A DNA stretch of 64,000 nt from Agarophyton chilense. Lineage: Eukaryota; Rhodophyta; Florideophyceae; Gracilariales; Gracilariaceae. Location: the NCBI GenBank assembly GCA_030374765.1, contig JARGXX010000068.1, positions 1,798,001 through 1,862,000 on the forward strand, given 5' to 3'. Each line of letters starts with the position of its first letter. Within the stretch, counting starts at the first letter, position 1. A program made the position numbers and the translations under genes. Below, piece by piece: positions 20,610-32,259 of this stretch. The notes below the pieces were generated by a model. That model was given only the letters and a program-made list of their open reading frames with translations, was not told the origin of the DNA and ran no database searches.

Positions 20610-23600
20610 TGAATGAACGGAATAGGAAGGCTCTCGGCAGAAGAAGTAGAAGAAGAAACACCTATTTCAGATGATGAGACCGATATCGCCTATTGTGGCT
20701 ATCACGCCCCAAGCTTATACTATTGCGAGAGCAAACGATTATGACAATAATAAATCGAATGTGGACATGCCTTCTGCTGATCACAACTTGCAAAGTCTAG
20801 GAGTCCGCTGTCAGAGTCGATCACAGTTTTCGGCAGTTTCGTCTTTCCTCTCGTAGTCATGCAAAGCTCGTCCTCTTTTTCAAAGCTAACGCTGCCTTTC
20901 TTTTTCCCCAAACAGATACTCTCCTGTAGCACGTAATTGATGGTATCAGTATCGCCGTCGACAATCATCATTAAAAATCTTTTCTCCTCCACACAATTCT
21001 AGGAATCATCTTATGAGCTTAGCAGCTTCCGATTAAGACATATAAATCTTGTTTTGCCATATTCATCACTACTAAGTCACGATCCATAAGATGCGCTTGG
21101 AAGCTTCAGTCAGGCAAAATCTATCACGACATGTCAACACTTGATAAACTTATACCTTTGTTTACCTCATTATTTTCTGTCGTTCAAGTAAAAGATTTAC
21201 AATGATAACCAATAATTTTCAGTCGAAACTTTTATGGGTTGCGCTTATTATCTGCTCCATACCTGCTGCGGGAAACCCCGTTTTTCATCAAAATTCCGTT
21301 TGGTCAACTTCAAAATAGAGCTATTTTTTCTGCTAAGAGAAAAATATCTATGCTTCTTAAAAGTCTCTCATTTTCTCTTGTTTTACCCTTGCTTTCAGTA
21401 TCAAACATTCTCATTACATTTGATGTTTCAGGGCTTGTAGGAGCAGCAATGCTAAACTATATCAAACCAAGTGTCGATTACTCTTTGAAAACGTTCCCAG
21501 CTGTATGAAAACCATTAAATGCGTGACATTGAATATTTAAGAGATCATTTGTCAATCTGTTTCTGACACCTATTCCTACATCAGTTAAACACTTCTTGTG
21601 CAGCTTTAGAGAAACAAAATAACTCTTCAGTGATCTTGAAGCCTCTACATGTGTCTTCGACTTGAGCTGGTTCATCGATCGAGGTTTTGTCGGAAGTCTT
21701 GCTAAGTTCCTCACCAATTCGACAGTGTGACTCTTAGAACAAATCGCAAGAAACGATCGTCTTTAATTTTCGTTTATCTTTGCTGCAATAAAATAGTAGC
21801 ACTCAGTATTGCCACTCGCATTAGATCTGCCCATTTATGTAGATCATCGAAACTTAATGTAGACGATAAGCCATTTTTGTATCTTTCTTTCACTTTGTAA
21901 GAACGATACAATCACAGTATTTCTTTGTCTACGGGTCGGGAAGCAACATGTATTTGGTCGATCATACTGTGGGAGCTCGAAGGATTTAAGCTTACGGTGA
22001 TAGTTTTTGGAAGGCTGTCACCACTCTCTCTCCCCAAGTAAGAAAGATCTTTCGCTTGGTTACAGCCTTGTAGAGAACAATAAGGTATTCGCGCGGACAT
22101 TTCAAAAGTATTCAAAATACGGTATTCAGGTTTTGAAAAAGGGCCCAACTTAGAGAGAGAAACGTTACTTGGGGCTTGCTTAAAACCCCTAAAACCGTTT
22201 TCTCCATAGATTGTTTCCATGGAGATAAAAAAATTTCGATGAGTGTAGCAAGCGAAGGGGGTGAGACACAAGACACGTGGTTTGCCTTACACACTATCAA
22301 ACGCCAGTGCTTGCTTTCATGAGACAGGCTGGGTCAGGGCTCATTTTCAAACTTTCTTTGCCTCATCCTGGCAACTCTCATTTCATGTTGCGCTAACCTG
22401 AAGTGAAACGGACAATGAGGACCTATGTATTTCTATACATTACTTCCGAAATCTCAGAAACGAGTACGTACTTAAACCATTAAAAATACAAACAAAACTG
22501 GTAGAGGTCGCCCAAGGAATTGAACCTAACACAGTAGTTGTTGGAATAGCGATTATGTTTGGCTCAATGGCCTCTATGAAGACTGAAGAGAGTACATATA
22601 TAATTGGCGGGGAGGTATTATGGAGAGCAGGAACGCCCCCTCCACCTTCAATCAAGGTCGAACAAATCCTTCTGACAGCTTCATAGAGTCGAAAACTCTC
22701 TGTAGTCAATGCACTAAAGCAGGAGTAGGCTTGAAGTGGGAGTAAGCTTGAAGGACAGGCAAGAACAACAATCTTTGACAGGAATTGTTCCTAATTTCGG
22801 TTCAAGCTGGATTTCTGCTTTTCAACCACATCGCTCTAGTTCAGAACCGTAAGAACTGCACCAGGACCACACATCCTTTTTCATAATATGATATGAATCC
22901 GTAGTAAAACATTTTATATTTAACTACAGTTTCATCAGTATGAAAACCTTTGTACTTCAGAACAGTCCAAGAACAGTCAACTGGCCAACTAAACAGAAAT
23001 TCTTTCTTCTGATGGGGCGATAGCCATATGTCTGAAACATAAGAATAATATTTTCCAAGCTTGAATACACTAGCTGTTCTTAACTGTTTTGACGACCGCT
23101 TTGGCTTGTGATGGCCGTTTCCAACTACATTTCTGCAGTTCGGATACGGAGACAATGTCGTCAGTTTTACTACTTACCCAAATACAATCAAAAGAATTGC
23201 GTGTTTATGGTCGTATCGATTAACCTTACTTTTGAGAACCAAAAACACCTCACATGCGATTTGTGTGAGGGAGTTGAATGGCGAGAAATCAGGATTAAAA
23301 AAAAGGAAAAATCTGAATGCATGTGAAAATCAAGACTGGGCACGTTCGGAGGGGTTTTCTTGGAGAAACATCTTCCTCTGAAAAAGAAAGGTTCCTACTT
23401 AACAAAAACAAAAAAATTACGCTAGTCTTCCCCTTCATGAGGTCATTCGATTTCAGGTTTGACCCTATTTAAGCCTAACAAGGATGCGCATCAATCCAGC
23501 GTAGTAATGTGACCGTTCACGGTAAACACTGCCCAAGCTCCAGTGTCTTCCCGCCTCTCCCTATTGCCTTCCGATCACCAACATTATGCCTATACTACCA

Positions 23601-23700
23601 AATACCTAACCTTTCAATCAACCCCCAAGACATAAAACACAGCTTGATGTACTCTTTTCAGTACGAAGCAGAGCCGCTTACACAGATCACATGGGCAATT
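20610..23700. other. Three kilobases without a recognisable gene
   Basis: Open frames up to ~120 codons occur on both strands (for example 22,271-21,912 on -), but none shows a domain, signal peptide or strong start context. No tandem repeat or inverted-repeat pair is evident by eye. Confidence 0.4.
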
Positions 23701-23706
23701 GACAAG

Positions 23707-24252
23707 TCATGTAGCCGCGGTGGGCCATGTTGGCTCGCAGCTCACGAGAGACCTGGGAGACGAGTTCGGGTAGTCCGAAAGGTCTGAGAGGGCATCTCCC
23801 AAGCCGGAAAGCTTCTTCGATTGAAGAAGCGCGGGTCGAGGTGGACGTACTCGCTGCTTCAAGAACACCTTCGGCAGATGTGAGAGAGGTTGCTTGGATG
23901 TGCGTTTTGAGCGGAGCAAGCGAGCTCGAAAGCGCTTTCTTGGAGGCAGGGATGGGGGAGTGTAACTGACGAAGTCTTCCTTGAACGAAGGGTCTTGTGA
24001 ATGAGACTGGGGAGACAGAGACGCGTTCCCCCAAACGGACTGTTGCGGTGATGATGTTGAGGGGAGGATTCGATAGCGTTCTTTGCTAAGGTTAAGAGTT
24101 TCCTGCACACCATCATCGTAGAGCACGACATGCAGTTGGTTAGGCAAAGAGCGTGCGACAATGCCTTGGTAGAAGACCTTGTCCATTGGCCAAAATACCT
24201 CGATGCGGGAGCCGACGATATGACCGGCAGGGGAGAGGGATAAGCCACTCAT
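23707..24252 (-). CDS. Tudor-like domain protein, orphan ORF
   Basis: From the ATG at 24,252 the frame codes for 181 residues. Residues ~11-62 form a Tudor-like small barrel: HIVGSRIEVFWPMDKVFYQG, then HVVLYDDGVQETLNLSKERY, with the conserved V/I-G-x-x-I-x-V-x-W, the F/Y-x-G and the YDDG-x-x-E-x-L-N-L pattern. The rest is Ser/Pro-rich and then strongly basic (RKRFRARLLRSKRTSKQ), suggesting nucleic-acid contact. The frame is open for another 59 codons upstream without an ATG, so the true protein may start earlier through an exon. Tudor folds bind methylated Lys/Arg. This wording is also known to me from domains attached to mobile elements in protists, so either a host chromatin protein or a transposon gene remnant is possible. 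Confidence 0.5.
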   Translation of the reverse strand: MSGLSLSPAGHIVGSRIEVFWPMDKVFYQGIVARSLPNQLHVVLYDDGVQETLNLSKERYRILPSTSSPQQSVWGNASLSPQSHSQDPSFKEDFVSYTPPSLPPRKRFRARLLRSKRTSKQPLSHLPKVFLKQRVRPPRPALLQSKKLSGLGDALSDLSDYPNSSPRSLVSCEPTWPTAAT

Positions 24253-24658
24253 GTAGAAGACAAGAGAAAGTGATGGACTAATGTGTTTTTCGCAAGCTAT
24301 GGTAGGAGAGCGAAGTGGAAGGGACGTTGAACAGGAAAGCGAAAAGACCTGTGACGACGATGCGCTCGCAAAGTGAACGTGCTCGTGCAAAAATGGAGCG
24401 CGGTACCCTGGTAATACATGCCCGCCCAAATGCAGTGCGTTAGTTTACAAAATTTTGTTGGATGCTGAACAGGCCTGTGACGCCGTGGGTTCGAACGAGG
24501 CCGGCGCTGATTGGTCCGTTTCTTGCTCCAAACGAAATTAGAGCGCCCGTGTCTGCCCCTTGTGAGGCACTTGGAATTTGCACATAGGCACAGTCATGGC
24601 TGACATGGAGCAAACGGTAGGCTGGAGAGCTGACAACTTTGGCTCCGGCCATTTTCAA
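24253..24658 (-). other. Upstream part of the Tudor-like ORF, uncertain coding
   Basis: Two open frames in different phases cover this interval (24,429-24,253, continuous with the Tudor-like ORF, and 24,658-24,440). The latter contains SFGARNGPISAGLVRTHGV, which I do not recognise. They could be earlier exons of one gene, but I find no splice-site pair that I would defend. Confidence 0.3.
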
Positions 24659-24659
24659 G

Positions 24660-27600
24660 CCCTTTGGTAAGCAAAGGACACAGCGTCAATGAATTCAAGC
24701 CACAGCTTGCTGCCGAATCGAACGATCCTTCTTCATAAATTGCAGTGATTCAGTCCGTGGAAACTTCTACTGTGCTTCTCGCTTTGCTCCGATTGAAGCG
24801 CAGTTTTCAGACTCTAGATCTGCCCGCATCGTAGTTAAATTTTAGTGGCCCTGTCTCCTGTCATTTACAGGTATTTCCCCCTTCACGTATTCCTGTAGGG
24901 GAAGTAATTTCGTTTTATCTCTGTAATATGGTATGTTTGGGAACCCAAATTCCACCAAGCTTATCGTCAGCATTCGGCAACGAGATCGAAAGTTAGCCCG
25001 GATGCAAGTGCAGAGAAATTCCCTCAGGATACTCGCTAAATGGGTTCTAGCAGAAGTTGTCTCGCTTTGGATACCAGCACCGGTATCCTTCTTGATAGCC
25101 CAATACGGTTCAGAATTTTGTCATGGTGCACAGACATTGGGTAAAATATGTTCGTGAAAGGTTTACTTCCCTCTCTTTTAGTGGTCAAACCAATAATCTT
25201 TACTATTCACTACTCATGCCAATAAAGATACAGGAAAGATCAGAAGAACTATCCTCGTTGTTCTAATTACACGCATTTGCGCCCAAATTGTCTCGTAGAA
25301 AAGAGGTCCCTCAGAAACCTTATTCTCCCTGCGTCTCACAATCTACCACCGTAAATGTCTTAGCAATGATTACGAAAGATCCTGGAGTAAATACTCGTAT
25401 TCCATGGCTCACCATATTCAAGGATTCACTGGCTCACTACATTTCAAGCACATCTAAGCATGACAACAGTATTGGTGCTTACACCATAATCTTCTGTCAA
25501 CCCATTCTGCTTCATATTTGGACTCTGCTGTGATGTTGTACGACATTTCGTTTTTTTGAAAATTCGAAGAGCACGAATATCCCTCGGGAGTATTATTAAA
25601 ACCTTTCATTGCTGAAGAAATACGTGCTAAAGATACTTCCTGTTCACAATCACTTCAGCCACGTGTATCTAGCTGGCTAGATAATTTGTGTATCGACAGA
25701 ACCTTAACTGTAAACTCAAAAGCGAGGGAAGTAACTAATCATAGTCACTCTTCGTATGAATTTTAATAGTTTCTGTCTTCGTCAATCAGTTTAAAGCATA
25801 GAGGAATAGAAAGAAAATGCTCCGCTTGCATTCATCTGCAAAGTTATTGCGGAGACGGGTTCAAGGAAGCACCAACAACTCTGTTTCTGTTTGCCATTTA
25901 AGGAGTATCTACGTTTGTACTGGAGTTGAACACATCAACGTGATTTGTCCTTCGCCTCAATTGTTCGCAAAACCCCCAAACATGGGACAAAGAACTCTAG
26001 GAATAAAACATATAGTTATGGGCGAAAGAAACGATACGGATGCAGTTGATGCACTTCAATAGAGCTCTAGATAAGACCTAAATACTGTAACATTATATTA
26101 TGTAATCGTCATATCTCGCATTGATATTTTTGTTGGCCAGATTTTAAAAATTTTCCCTATCCATTGTGGTGCAGCGAACCGGCGATAGTTGCCGAAAATG
26201 AGCAACAGAATTGAAAAAATGCAAATTCTGGCAATATGTTCTCACCTAGCCAAGTCATGAATTTCTTGTTGAACTATGTACCAGCTAGCAAGAGACATAC
26301 CACATTTTCAAAAGCATATCAATATACTGTGTACATGGCGATGTCCTAACAAAACGAAGCTCGGAAATCCCTGATAGCAGAAAATTTTCGATTCATTCTA
26401 TCATAGCATTATTTCAGCTGGTATGACTTGCAAGTGATGATGGATGTACTGTTGTCGGATCATCGGATTTCAGCACAATGATGTATCCACTGCGGGGAAC
26501 AGTGTCGGCACAAGCCTGAATGTAACAGAGTGCTCTCTGGATTTTGTATTTTATATGCCATGCAAAACTAATTTTTTTGTTTTTCAGTTCCACTATTTTA
26601 AGAATGACGTGACACCTGACTTCTGCGGAATTCGAACCAGGGATCTTTGATACTTAGTTTTGGAAAACTGTCTCATTGCACACCGCTGCGTAGGACACTA
26701 ATGCCTCCTTGAGCATATTATTATAGAGTGCATTGCTGTACTTTTCAAAGCTATAAAATGCTTCATGATCGTATTTAAAAGCAGACGGTTATTGTTAGCG
26801 TTTGCTACGTCTATCGACTAACTAAATATTGTCAAGACCGACACCGCGTTTATCAAAATCTTCTTTCGTAAGTACAAAAAGTACGCCAAGGCGTGTATCG
26901 AACGCGTGGAACAAGTTATCATATATGACGCCGCAACTGGCGAGCTCGGTACAGCGGCTCAGCTAACGTTTTGTTTGAAACCCAATTGAATTGAGTCGAT
27001 CATAGGCGGTTTCAACAAATTCAACCCTTCTGGATTCTTTTCCGGGTTTCCTTACGTGCCGTTTTCGAAAAACGGTAACGCACCTGCACCGCAGTGTCGG
27101 AACTCAAATGCGGAAGCTTTGAATAAAACTGTGAATCCATCTCGAACGCAGCCCTTTTCAAAAAGGTTGTTTTTCAACCGTGAACTGATTTGCGTTTTCT
27201 ACAGCTTGCGCTGTGATGTCATTCGATTTCTATTATCAGAGATGCGCTGATAGCGAATTTGACAAATGGTTATTTTCTGCTTTCTGGTGATATTCCAGCC
27301 ATTGTGAATACTTTGGAAGATTAGTGTCGTCGCTTAGCGATACACACGCATCACGTGGTTCTGAGCCATAGCAAATCGCCTGCGTACCTCTATGTATCTT
27401 TCGTTTTTTTTGGACATCGACAAATTTGTCAGGCTCTGTTTGAGTTTCCCATCTCAAATGCGTAGAGTGTGACAACAGCATGTACCACATAAAAAACAAA
27501 ATATTGTATTTACACCACCTCGTAGGTTTGCAAACCCTACTGGCGGAGTATTTCCACCACGCGCCAGGAAACGATGAGATGGAGTCGACCGATTCGTGAT

Positions 27601-28310
27601 ATAGAATTCCGAGACATGTGGCATCTCGCAAGGTTCAAGTTCTTGAAAATTACTTGTTTCGAACAGATTTAAATATTCCAATTTTGATCTATGGTTCTTT
27701 GGAAGAAAGTAGAAATTAAATGCCTCCACAAGGTCAAGTGACGTGATTGGAACGTTTTTATTTCACTTTGTTGGTCTTGCTTCGAAGCGTGTAGGAGCTG
27801 TTACACAGCGCACCCCCTCTTGGTTACATATTACGGTTCTTACTTCTTCGAGAATCTAGTCTGAGCTATGGCCTGTGATTGTAACCGAATGGGCTGTCAG
27901 CTGTGCGTTATTTTTTCATTGGGAGGCAAACAACCAGTACCGACTATGGTTTATCCTGTTTCGGGTCGGTGTCACGTTCCGGGTGTTTGATCTGATCATC
28001 TCACTCGGTGGTTATACTAATTCTAAGAAGTGGGCGGTACTTCTCATTTTTATCGACCAGCTCGACTAGGATGCGGTTCCATTCACCTAAAAGGGTAGCA
28101 CTTTCGAAGGCCAGGAAGAAGATCTATCACCGGTACGGAGAACACCACCATCGAGAGACTTTGTTTCATTCATCCGTTTGGAGGGGTGCAAAATCTCTTG
28201 AAAGGAAACTAACGGCTTCTGGCTTGCGTCTAGTCATATCTTTCAAGGCTTTCCGAAAGTTTTTGTAGACGCATACGAGTATTTTCACGCCCACGGCGGT
28301 GAAGTTTCTA
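24660..28310. other. No recognisable gene
   Basis: Only short frames (up to ~130 codons at 27,631-27,236 on -) without domains. A tRNA-like scrap at 26,625-26,700 was examined and not accepted. The region is AT-rich and looks like intergenic or long-decayed repeat. Confidence 0.4.
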
Positions 28311-28312
28311 TC

Positions 28313-28759
28313 ATGGATAACGATATCAAAAATTCAGAGAAGAACGCTATTGAAATGGTTAATGAACTCACTCAAGAGGCACCGAATACTTCGGTGGCTT
28401 CCACCGTTTCCTTTACAGATCTTAATGACCCATTTGGGGTGGTGGGGATGGCGTTTATGCCTGCTACTGCGTCGAACAGCAGGAGTATGGTCCCACCGAT
28501 GGTAACCCGAATTGTTGGAGTCTTACTTTCCTTTGATGAAGTCCCTGCACTTTTCAGTAGGGAGAAAGTGATTCCTAAAGTCTTCCAAGGAGTAGAAGTC
28601 GGTAGCAATGTTAGAGTTTTCTCTTTTTTCAGCCGAACCGACGCGATGTTTATCGCGAAGTCTCGGTTGGAATTCATTAGTGGGAAGTGTAGCACGCCAA
28701 AGCATTGCAATCACTTCCAGCAGGGCATTCACATGCTACACTGGAAATTCAATCCCTAG
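28313..28759 (+). CDS. Hypothetical protein, 148 aa
   Basis: An ATG-started frame with balanced composition. It begins with a charged segment (MDNDIKNSEKNAIEMVNEL), followed by SFTDLNDPFGVVGMAFMPAT and a hydrophobic middle (PPMVTRIVGVLLSFDEVPAL). It ends near several Cys/His. No signal peptide and no domain that I recognise. The short motif DPFGxVGM also occurs in a minus-strand frame near 31.4 kb, which might mean both come from one repeat family. It could equally be a chance ORF. Confidence 0.25.
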   Translation: MDNDIKNSEKNAIEMVNELTQEAPNTSVASTVSFTDLNDPFGVVGMAFMPATASNSRSMVPPMVTRIVGVLLSFDEVPALFSREKVIPKVFQGVEVGSNVRVFSFFSRTDAMFIAKSRLEFISGKCSTPKHCNHFQQGIHMLHWKFNP

Positions 28760-29109
28760 CATGGCATTTTATTCGTTCGACCAATCACCTACCACCTCGC
28801 TGGCTTACGTCCTCCGAAGGGACCTCTGCTAAAGCAGGCTTTCGTCCTCCGACCGGACCTCTGTGCCACCAAGGCAGCCTCCCTGGCACCTGCACCGCTT
28901 GGCTACTGATTGATGAAGAGTACCAGAGCCAGCCATTCGGGAAGGTCTGCTAAAAAAGCCGAACGCCTTTCCGTGATTACCCGCTACTACTGGAGGGCGA
29001 ATGAGTGCGGAGCGAGTAAGGAAAGTTTGAAAGATCAAGAGTTCTACCATCGCGTACTTGCAGTCGCCCTGCAAGTACAACTGCAAGCGTAATATCGACC
29101 ATTGAGCTG

Positions 29110-29772
29110 TGTTCTCGTGGCTTGCTACAGAAGTATGATCAATAGTATGATATGATGCAGCGTTTTGCATGAGGTGTCTAAAGGCTGGATATATTAGTGA
29201 AACACATGTTGTCATTGGTCAAGTGGCTTGCAATCGCGCGCAAATTTGCGATCCGTCTTAGCAAAGGTTCATATTGGCAACGGAATATATAGTGGCGATC
29301 CACTTATCAAGCCTTACTACGTTGTAGAGGGTAAAGTCCGTGACTGACCGTACCTGTATACTTTTTGGGCTTTTTGGCATACCACTGTGTAGTATTTACG
29401 TAGTTTTGGAGACATTTCTTTCGTAAAAAGTATATAGAGTACCAGAGCTGAGTTCAAAATCCCAATAAAAGAGACTAGACGAGTATTATGACAGTTTTAT
29501 CCTATCTTAAGACTTCTTAACCGGAGATTCAGACTAGAAATAAAAGAGATTCAGCCCATATCAACTTTTCTTAACAGCCTCGCTTACCACGTCCTATCCG
29601 CGTTTTACAGAGTACTGTTCACTCTTGTTGTCTAGGAGAGGCCTTACAATCCACTTCCAGCTCAATTTTGTTGTAGCTCTACCACTCTTTTTGCAGTAGT
29701 GGCAAGCACCACGTCGGCAGTCCGAACTCTGTCGCAAGTGTCTGCTCTTACCGAAAGAGCGGATACTATACA
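29110..29772 (+). repeat. Solo LTR (copy C) of gypsy family 1
   Basis: This ~663-bp copy matches copies A and B end to end, starting near TGTTCTCGTGG and ending at GGATACTATACA. No gag or pol of the family lies on either side in this orientation. It is therefore a solo LTR, the usual product of recombination between the two LTRs of a former element. Confidence 0.75.
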
Positions 29773-30712
29773 TCTCGCTAGGAGGGTTTGGGCTACCAAA
29801 AGAATGGCGTTGATAACCCATATCAAAGGCTTAAGCCCCCTCAATGGGGATAAAAACTTTGGGATGTCAGATGAGTGATTAGTGCTGTCACTGTGACAGA
29901 TGGAAAGAGAATAGTAGGATTCTGTCGAATAAACATGTCTATTTGCCTTGGTTGTACTACTGTGCAAAGTCTCAATTCTTTCCAGATCTTACGGTTCGCA
30001 CAAATAACAAACTGTAAGGAATGTTCTGAAAGAAGAGAAGCGATTTCTCGTATATTACAGAAGGCATGCAGTGCTTTGTTGGAACAAGACCGTGTATGAA
30101 GGCTGATTGCACTAAGCATGTGCCGGAACGTTGAAGTTTTTCACTCTTCAGTGTAGTCATGTCTTTTGCACGGTTGTACCTTAATGGAATATTTTGACAT
30201 GAATTTAGATTAAAGTTTTTTCATGTTTGAATATGATTGGTAGTATTAAAAACTCTCTGTTTGTATTCTACGTTTTACCAGAGCTGGAGGTTAGACTGTT
30301 GCCAGAGTTAGGTGATATATAAGTCGAAGACCGACAAACTCCAAGTAAATTCTAGTCAGAGCTAGCGACCTTCCCTTTCAAACCTCAACCCTTCCTTCTA
30401 CCTTCATTTGAAGCAACCCAAGACTTGCATTGACGACCCGTAAAAAGAGAGATTTAGTAAGTGAATTAGTGTAATTCCCGACCTCGTGATGTTCCATCGA
30501 TCGAATCGATTAAAATTCGATCAAATCTTGGGCAAGACACTCGGTTGCTAACGTGTTTTAGAAGCCTCGTGATTCATTTCTTCTCCACCTGTGTGATTTA
30601 GGCCGTACAATTGTGGTAGAACTATCTCGTGTCGGCAATTGAAATCCTTAATGGGATGACTCTCCGCCTTCTGAGATGGAAATATGCCCCATTCTAGAAT
30701 GTTAGAGGTGTT
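29773..30712. other. No recognisable feature
   Basis: AT-rich DNA between the solo LTR and the next open frame. No gene, RNA or repeat is supported. Confidence 0.4.
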
Positions 30713-31450
30713 TCAATGGTTCGTTCGGGTTGGGCTCGGGACTAAACCCGTACAAACGGAAAAAGTATTAAATAGAAACATCTGATGATAGAAATGCTTG
30801 ACGATATAATTAACCACTAATTCCTGTTCGTAGACTTCCCAGCCTTGCTGTGTTTGTATTACAGCACCCTTCGGGATAGTTTCTGCAACTGTGGTTGGCT
30901 CGTTATGCTTTTCTCTCAAGAGGTGCAGGGCTTGGTGTCTCCTATCCCTGGTTTGGGTAGAGATACTAACCCGTTTCCTGGACGTTCCCGCCGCTGTGCG
31001 TATGGCTTTCCGAGTGGTTGTGTTAATAAACTCTTCGTTTTCGGAGGTATGCCCAGGGGGATTCTCGACATGCAGTCTTCTCAGTATTCGGCTTGTATTA
31101 ATTTCGAAGGCTTCTATGTTGTGGGTTATTTTTCGTAGAAAGGCTACCTCATATCCGAAATTGGATTCCGCATTGCACTCCTCGAACTTACATGAGATAG
31201 TTCGTCTCGACAGTATGGAACTGGAGGTCGAAATAAGTTGCATGATGGTGCGCTTTGCATTGCTGGAATGTCCGTCTTGTACGGTCATTGGTGGAACTTC
31301 AGAGCTGGTTACCGTGTAGTCATCTGTGATTTCCTATCGATGGCTGGGGCTGCTCTGCATCGCGGCGTGTTCTCCCTTTTCAATTGAGGGCTTTTGCCAC
31401 GAATTCATTCCGACTTTGCCGAATGGGTCCTTAAAGTTGATCTGCTTATC
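30713..31450 (-). pseudogene. Unassigned charged ORF, possibly a mobile-element remnant
   Basis: A minus-strand frame of about 190 codons (31,288-30,713) extends upstream, with an interruption, to a stretch reading NFKDPFGKVGMNSW near 31.43 kb. It is Thr/Arg/Glu-rich, with RRTISCKFEECNAESNFGYE and SISTQTRDRRHQALHLLREK, and has no known domain. It lies downstream of a gypsy pol on the same strand, so it may be part of that element's 3' region or a separate remnant. Not recognised. Confidence 0.3.
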
Positions 31451-32259
31451 ATCAAAGACCTTATCGGGATCTATCAATACAATCAGTTTGCGTTTGCAAC
31501 GGCGCTATTCATCTATCGTACGATTTCTGGTTTGGTGCTTCTCGTGCGTCACGGTGTGTATGCACTGTCTATTTGGTATGTCCTTCCGTACGGTATGAGG
31601 CAAGAACTGTGATAAGACCAGCTCCGAGAGTCCTTCAAGGCCCTGTCTTTGGCATCAAGCGTAGCTGTCGACGGCGAACCGTGATCCGGGAACGACAAAT
31701 CAACATCCAATGGCCTCACCGGTACTAGGTTGGGAGTGCAGACGTTTTTCTTCAAGGTTTACGATTCGACGAGAGATTTCCCCCCGACTGGCTTCTCGGG
31801 CTGGCTAAAGTCTCTCTGGAGAGTGCCATCAAGTATAGATGGGGTGTAACCTCCTCGACAGGAATCAGCGTGGGCTGTAGCGCGAAAAATTGGATGCAGT
31901 ACCTCGGTAGATGATACTATTAGTCCATTATTATCCATTTCGAAATTTCCAGAGATCCGCTCATCACTGTGATTGAGGCATAACTAACCGGGAGCATTCT
32001 CTCGAGAGGAGCTGATATTCTCCTTCTTTTCCTGATACAGAGCGTGATGGTGAATACTTTAAACTCTCTACGGGCGGGGTAGACATAGCGCGGTGTCGTG
32101 GGCCAAAGAAAGTCTATTCTGGCCAGAATCCTATAACATCGGTAAATCAGACAGTAACCGAGTAGGTTGTGGTAGAAGTGAGGGTCTTTCCATCCCAGTT
32201 GTGTCGGAAGTTTCGGTTTCCGCTGAAAATGGTTTTGCCGTGTTTGTGAAGTCTATGGA
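31451..32259. other. No recognisable gene
   Basis: Short frames only. It lies between the unassigned ORF and the end of the gypsy pol relic, and may include decayed 3' sequence of that element. Confidence 0.35.

Noticed and set aside
26625-26700. tRNA gene on the minus strand
   Set aside because: A B-box-like GGTTCGAATTCC and an A-box-like GCAGCGG are present, but the T-loop has an extra base, the T-stem does not pair and no 7-nt anticodon loop with a 5-bp stem can be formed. At best it is a tRNA-derived scrap.
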